From the NCBI GenBank assembly GCA_020047885.1, contig JAIFNF010000226.1:1-6387 (forward strand): a DNA stretch of 6,387 bases. The letters run 5' to 3'. The position numbers were made by a program, and so were the translations under genes. How positions within the stretch are numbered: the first letter of the stretch is position 1; every line of letters starts with the position of its first letter. The stretch is from Gammaproteobacteria bacterium. GTDB taxonomy: Bacteria > Pseudomonadota > Gammaproteobacteria > Competibacterales > Competibacteraceae. Below, one piece after another: positions 4,776-6,387 of the stretch. A model generated the notes under the pieces. It was not told the origin of the DNA, did not search any database, and saw nothing but the letters and a program-made list of their open reading frames with translations.

Positions 4776-5827
4776 TCGGTTTAACCGCAGACCAAATCGC
4801 CGCCGAAATCCAGAGCTTCAGTGACCGTCTCAAACAGGGTGCGCAGACGCTGGCGGCCGTGGGGGAGATTGAAACCGGCGTTTCATCGCGGGAAGCGGTT
4901 TATCAGGAAGACAAGCTGACCCTGTATCGCTACGAACCCCGGGTAGAAAATCCGCACCCGGTACCCCTGCTGATCGTCTACGCGCTGGTCAACCGGCCCT
5001 ATATGATGGATTTGCAGGAGGACCGTTCGCTGATCCGGGGGCTGCTGGATGCCGGGCTGGAGGTGTATTTAATCGACTGGGGCTATCCTGACGCCGCCGA
5101 CCGCACGTTGACCCTGGCGGATTACGTTCAGCGCTATATCGGGCATGGCGTGGACGTCCTGCGCGAACGGCATGGCGTTGAAGCGATCAATCTGTTGGGG
5201 GTCTGTCAGGGTGGCGCTCTGAGCCTGTGCCACAGTGCGCTCTATCCAGCCAACATCCGCAATCTGGTCACTATGGTCACGCCGGTCGATTTCCAGACCC
5301 CGGACAATGTGCTCAGCCATCTGCTCCGGCACATGGATGTCGATTTACTGGTGGACACCTTTGGCAATGTCCCTGGCCAGTTGCTGAATTTTGCGTTCCT
5401 GTCGCTGAGTCCCTTCCGGCTGGCGGGACAGAAATATGTCGATCTGGTGGACATGTTCGACGACGCGCAGGCGCTGAAAAACTTTCTGCGGATGGAAAAA
5501 TGGATCTTTGACAGCCCGGATCAGGCCGGTGAAGCCTTCCGCCAGTTCGCCAAGGACTTCTTCCAGCAGAACAAGCTGATCAAGGGCGAAGTGCTGATCG
5601 GCGACCAGCAGGTGGATTTACGCGAGGTGGTTATGCCAGTGCTGAACGTCTACGCGACGCAGGATCATCTGGTGCCGCCGGCTTCTTCCAAAGCGCTGGC
5701 AGCCTGTTGCGGCAGCCGGGATTATTCAGAACTGTCTTTTCGAGGGGGGCACATCGGCATTTATGTCAGCAGTCGTGCGCAACGCGAAGTACCGCCAGCG
5801 ATTGCCGCCTGGTTATTGGCGCGTTAG
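4772..5827 (+). CDS. phaC: Class III PHA synthase catalytic subunit PhaC
   Basis: PhaC polymerises (R)-3-hydroxyacyl-CoA, mainly 3-hydroxybutyryl-CoA, into PHA with release of CoA, on the granule surface in complex with PhaE. It is an alpha/beta hydrolase of 351 residues, the usual class III size (about 355). The lipase-like box GVCQGG places the nucleophile at Cys145. The other catalytic residues are Asp298 in YATQDHLVPP and His327 in RGGHIGIY. These correspond to Cys149, Asp302 and His331 of the Allochromatium vinosum enzyme, all shifted by exactly four, which indicates an uninterrupted, active-looking protein. Other family landmarks are VYALVNRPYMMDLQ (69-82) and VYLIDWGYPD (98-107). The gene overlaps phaE by 4 nt. 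It ends 18 bp before the stop of the convergent phaR. Confidence 0.95.
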   Translation: MIGLTADQIAAEIQSFSDRLKQGAQTLAAVGEIETGVSSREAVYQEDKLTLYRYEPRVENPHPVPLLIVYALVNRPYMMDLQEDRSLIRGLLDAGLEVYLIDWGYPDAADRTLTLADYVQRYIGHGVDVLRERHGVEAINLLGVCQGGALSLCHSALYPANIRNLVTMVTPVDFQTPDNVLSHLLRHMDVDLLVDTFGNVPGQLLNFAFLSLSPFRLAGQKYVDLVDMFDDAQALKNFLRMEKWIFDSPDQAGEAFRQFAKDFFQQNKLIKGEVLIGDQQVDLREVVMPVLNVYATQDHLVPPASSKALAACCGSRDYSELSFRGGHIGIYVSSRAQREVPPAIAAWLLAR

Positions 5828-5845
5828 TCGGTTCGGCGAATTGGC

Positions 5846-6387
5846 TTACGGCTTGTCTTTCCTGCCCTTCCGTTCCTTATCCGGCTTTTCCGGCGAAGGC
5901 GTAGCAGCGGGCGGGTTGACCGGGGCGGCAGGTTGCGTCGCAGGGAAGATCTCGCTGATGGAGACCGGCGGGACATAAGGTTTCTGGAGTTGTTCGTTGA
6001 CGCTCTTCCACAGCGACAAATTATGTTCCACCAACTCGGTCATCATCGTCAGCGGATTATTGCCGATGATGGTGCGCATCTGCTCCCGAAACAGGTGCTG
6101 TTGATCGACAAAGGCTTGCAGGCTTTTTTCCAGATAATTGCCCATCATGCCTTGCAGGGTGTCGCCATAGAAACGAATGATATGAGCCAATACATCCGTG
6201 GTGAAAATTGGGCTGCCCTGCTCTTCCTGCTCACTGATAATCTGCAACAGAATCCCACGGGTGATGTCGGTATTGGTTCGGGCGTCGATGACATGAAAAT
6301 TGGCGCGATCCAATACCAGTTGCTTCACATCCTCAAGCGTGATGTAACTACTGACAACCGTGTCGTAGAGTCGGCGATTCGGGTATT
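5846..6387 (-). CDS. phaR: PHA synthesis regulator PhaR, start outside window
   Basis: PhaR is a DNA-binding repressor that also binds PHA; in studied bacteria it represses phasin and PHA genes until nascent polymer titrates it. The open frame continues to the window edge, where it reads YPNRRLYD followed by SSYITLEDVKQLV, the highly conserved PHB/PHA accumulation regulator DNA-binding domain. About ten N-terminal residues are missing. The next block, VIDARTNTDITRGILLQIISEQE, and the helical region with FYGDTLQGMMGNYLEKSLQAF form the PHB_acc domains. The last 35 residues are proline-rich, then lysine-rich (ending KGRKDKP), a low-complexity tail. The internal GTG at 6328 is not the start, because the conserved motif lies upstream of it. 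The 3' end converges on phaC with an 18-bp gap. No terminator hairpin is evident between them. Confidence 0.93.
   Translation of the reverse strand, partial: YPNRRLYDTVVSSYITLEDVKQLVLDRANFHVIDARTNTDITRGILLQIISEQEEQGSPIFTTDVLAHIIRFYGDTLQGMMGNYLEKSLQAFVDQQHLFREQMRTIIGNNPLTMMTELVEHNLSLWKSVNEQLQKPYVPPVSISEIFPATQPAAPVNPPAATPSPEKPDKERKGRKDKP

Noticed and set aside
5846..6328. PhaR starting at GTG 6328
   Set aside because: The conserved YPNRRLYD and YITLED residues are encoded upstream in the same frame up to the window edge, so the gene is partial at the edge rather than starting inside.

Overview
The window looks like a moderately GC-rich gammaproteobacterium that stores polyhydroxyalkanoate (PHA). 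It carries a two-subunit class III PHA synthase (phaE-phaC) and, convergent to it, the PHA-responsive regulator phaR. This, together with the abundance of small dispersed repeats, resembles purple sulfur bacteria or the 'Candidatus Competibacter/Contendobacter' type of glycogen-accumulating organism. That placement is inferred from memory of family distribution, not from a search.

Left part (1-1550) is decayed accessory DNA. It starts with the C-terminal remnant of a MltF-like lytic transglycosylase (75-401). Next is a 202-bp MITE-like element (425-626) with imperfect terminal inverted repeats and TTA target duplications, which contains a GTAG-type REP pair (484-543). A stretch with no gene follows (630-765). 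On the minus strand lies a type II toxin-antitoxin operon: an intact AbrB/MazE-type antitoxin (1135-1362) with a good promoter and SD, overlapping by GTGA a Doc (Fic-fold) toxin gene broken by a frameshift and an in-frame UGA (766-1138).

Middle part (1548-3876) is a two-component system in convergent arrangement: an OmpR/PhoB-like response regulator on + and a multi-TM sensor histidine kinase on -. A second MITE-like element (2361-2524) sits exactly between their stop codons. Its TAA target duplication coincides with the response regulator stop codon, and its interior holds a palindrome that could terminate both genes. The same terminal repeats and a TWA 3-bp duplication at both loci make this a family of non-autonomous elements, which is the most interesting signal in the window.

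Right part (4167-6387) is the PHA locus: phaE (short, 202 aa) and phaC (351 aa, catalytic Cys145/Asp298/His327) overlap by ATGA and are translationally coupled. phaR converges on them from the right and runs off the window edge a few codons before its start. PhaE and PhaC form the polymerase on the granule surface. PhaR, in known cases, represses PHA genes until it is titrated by polymer.
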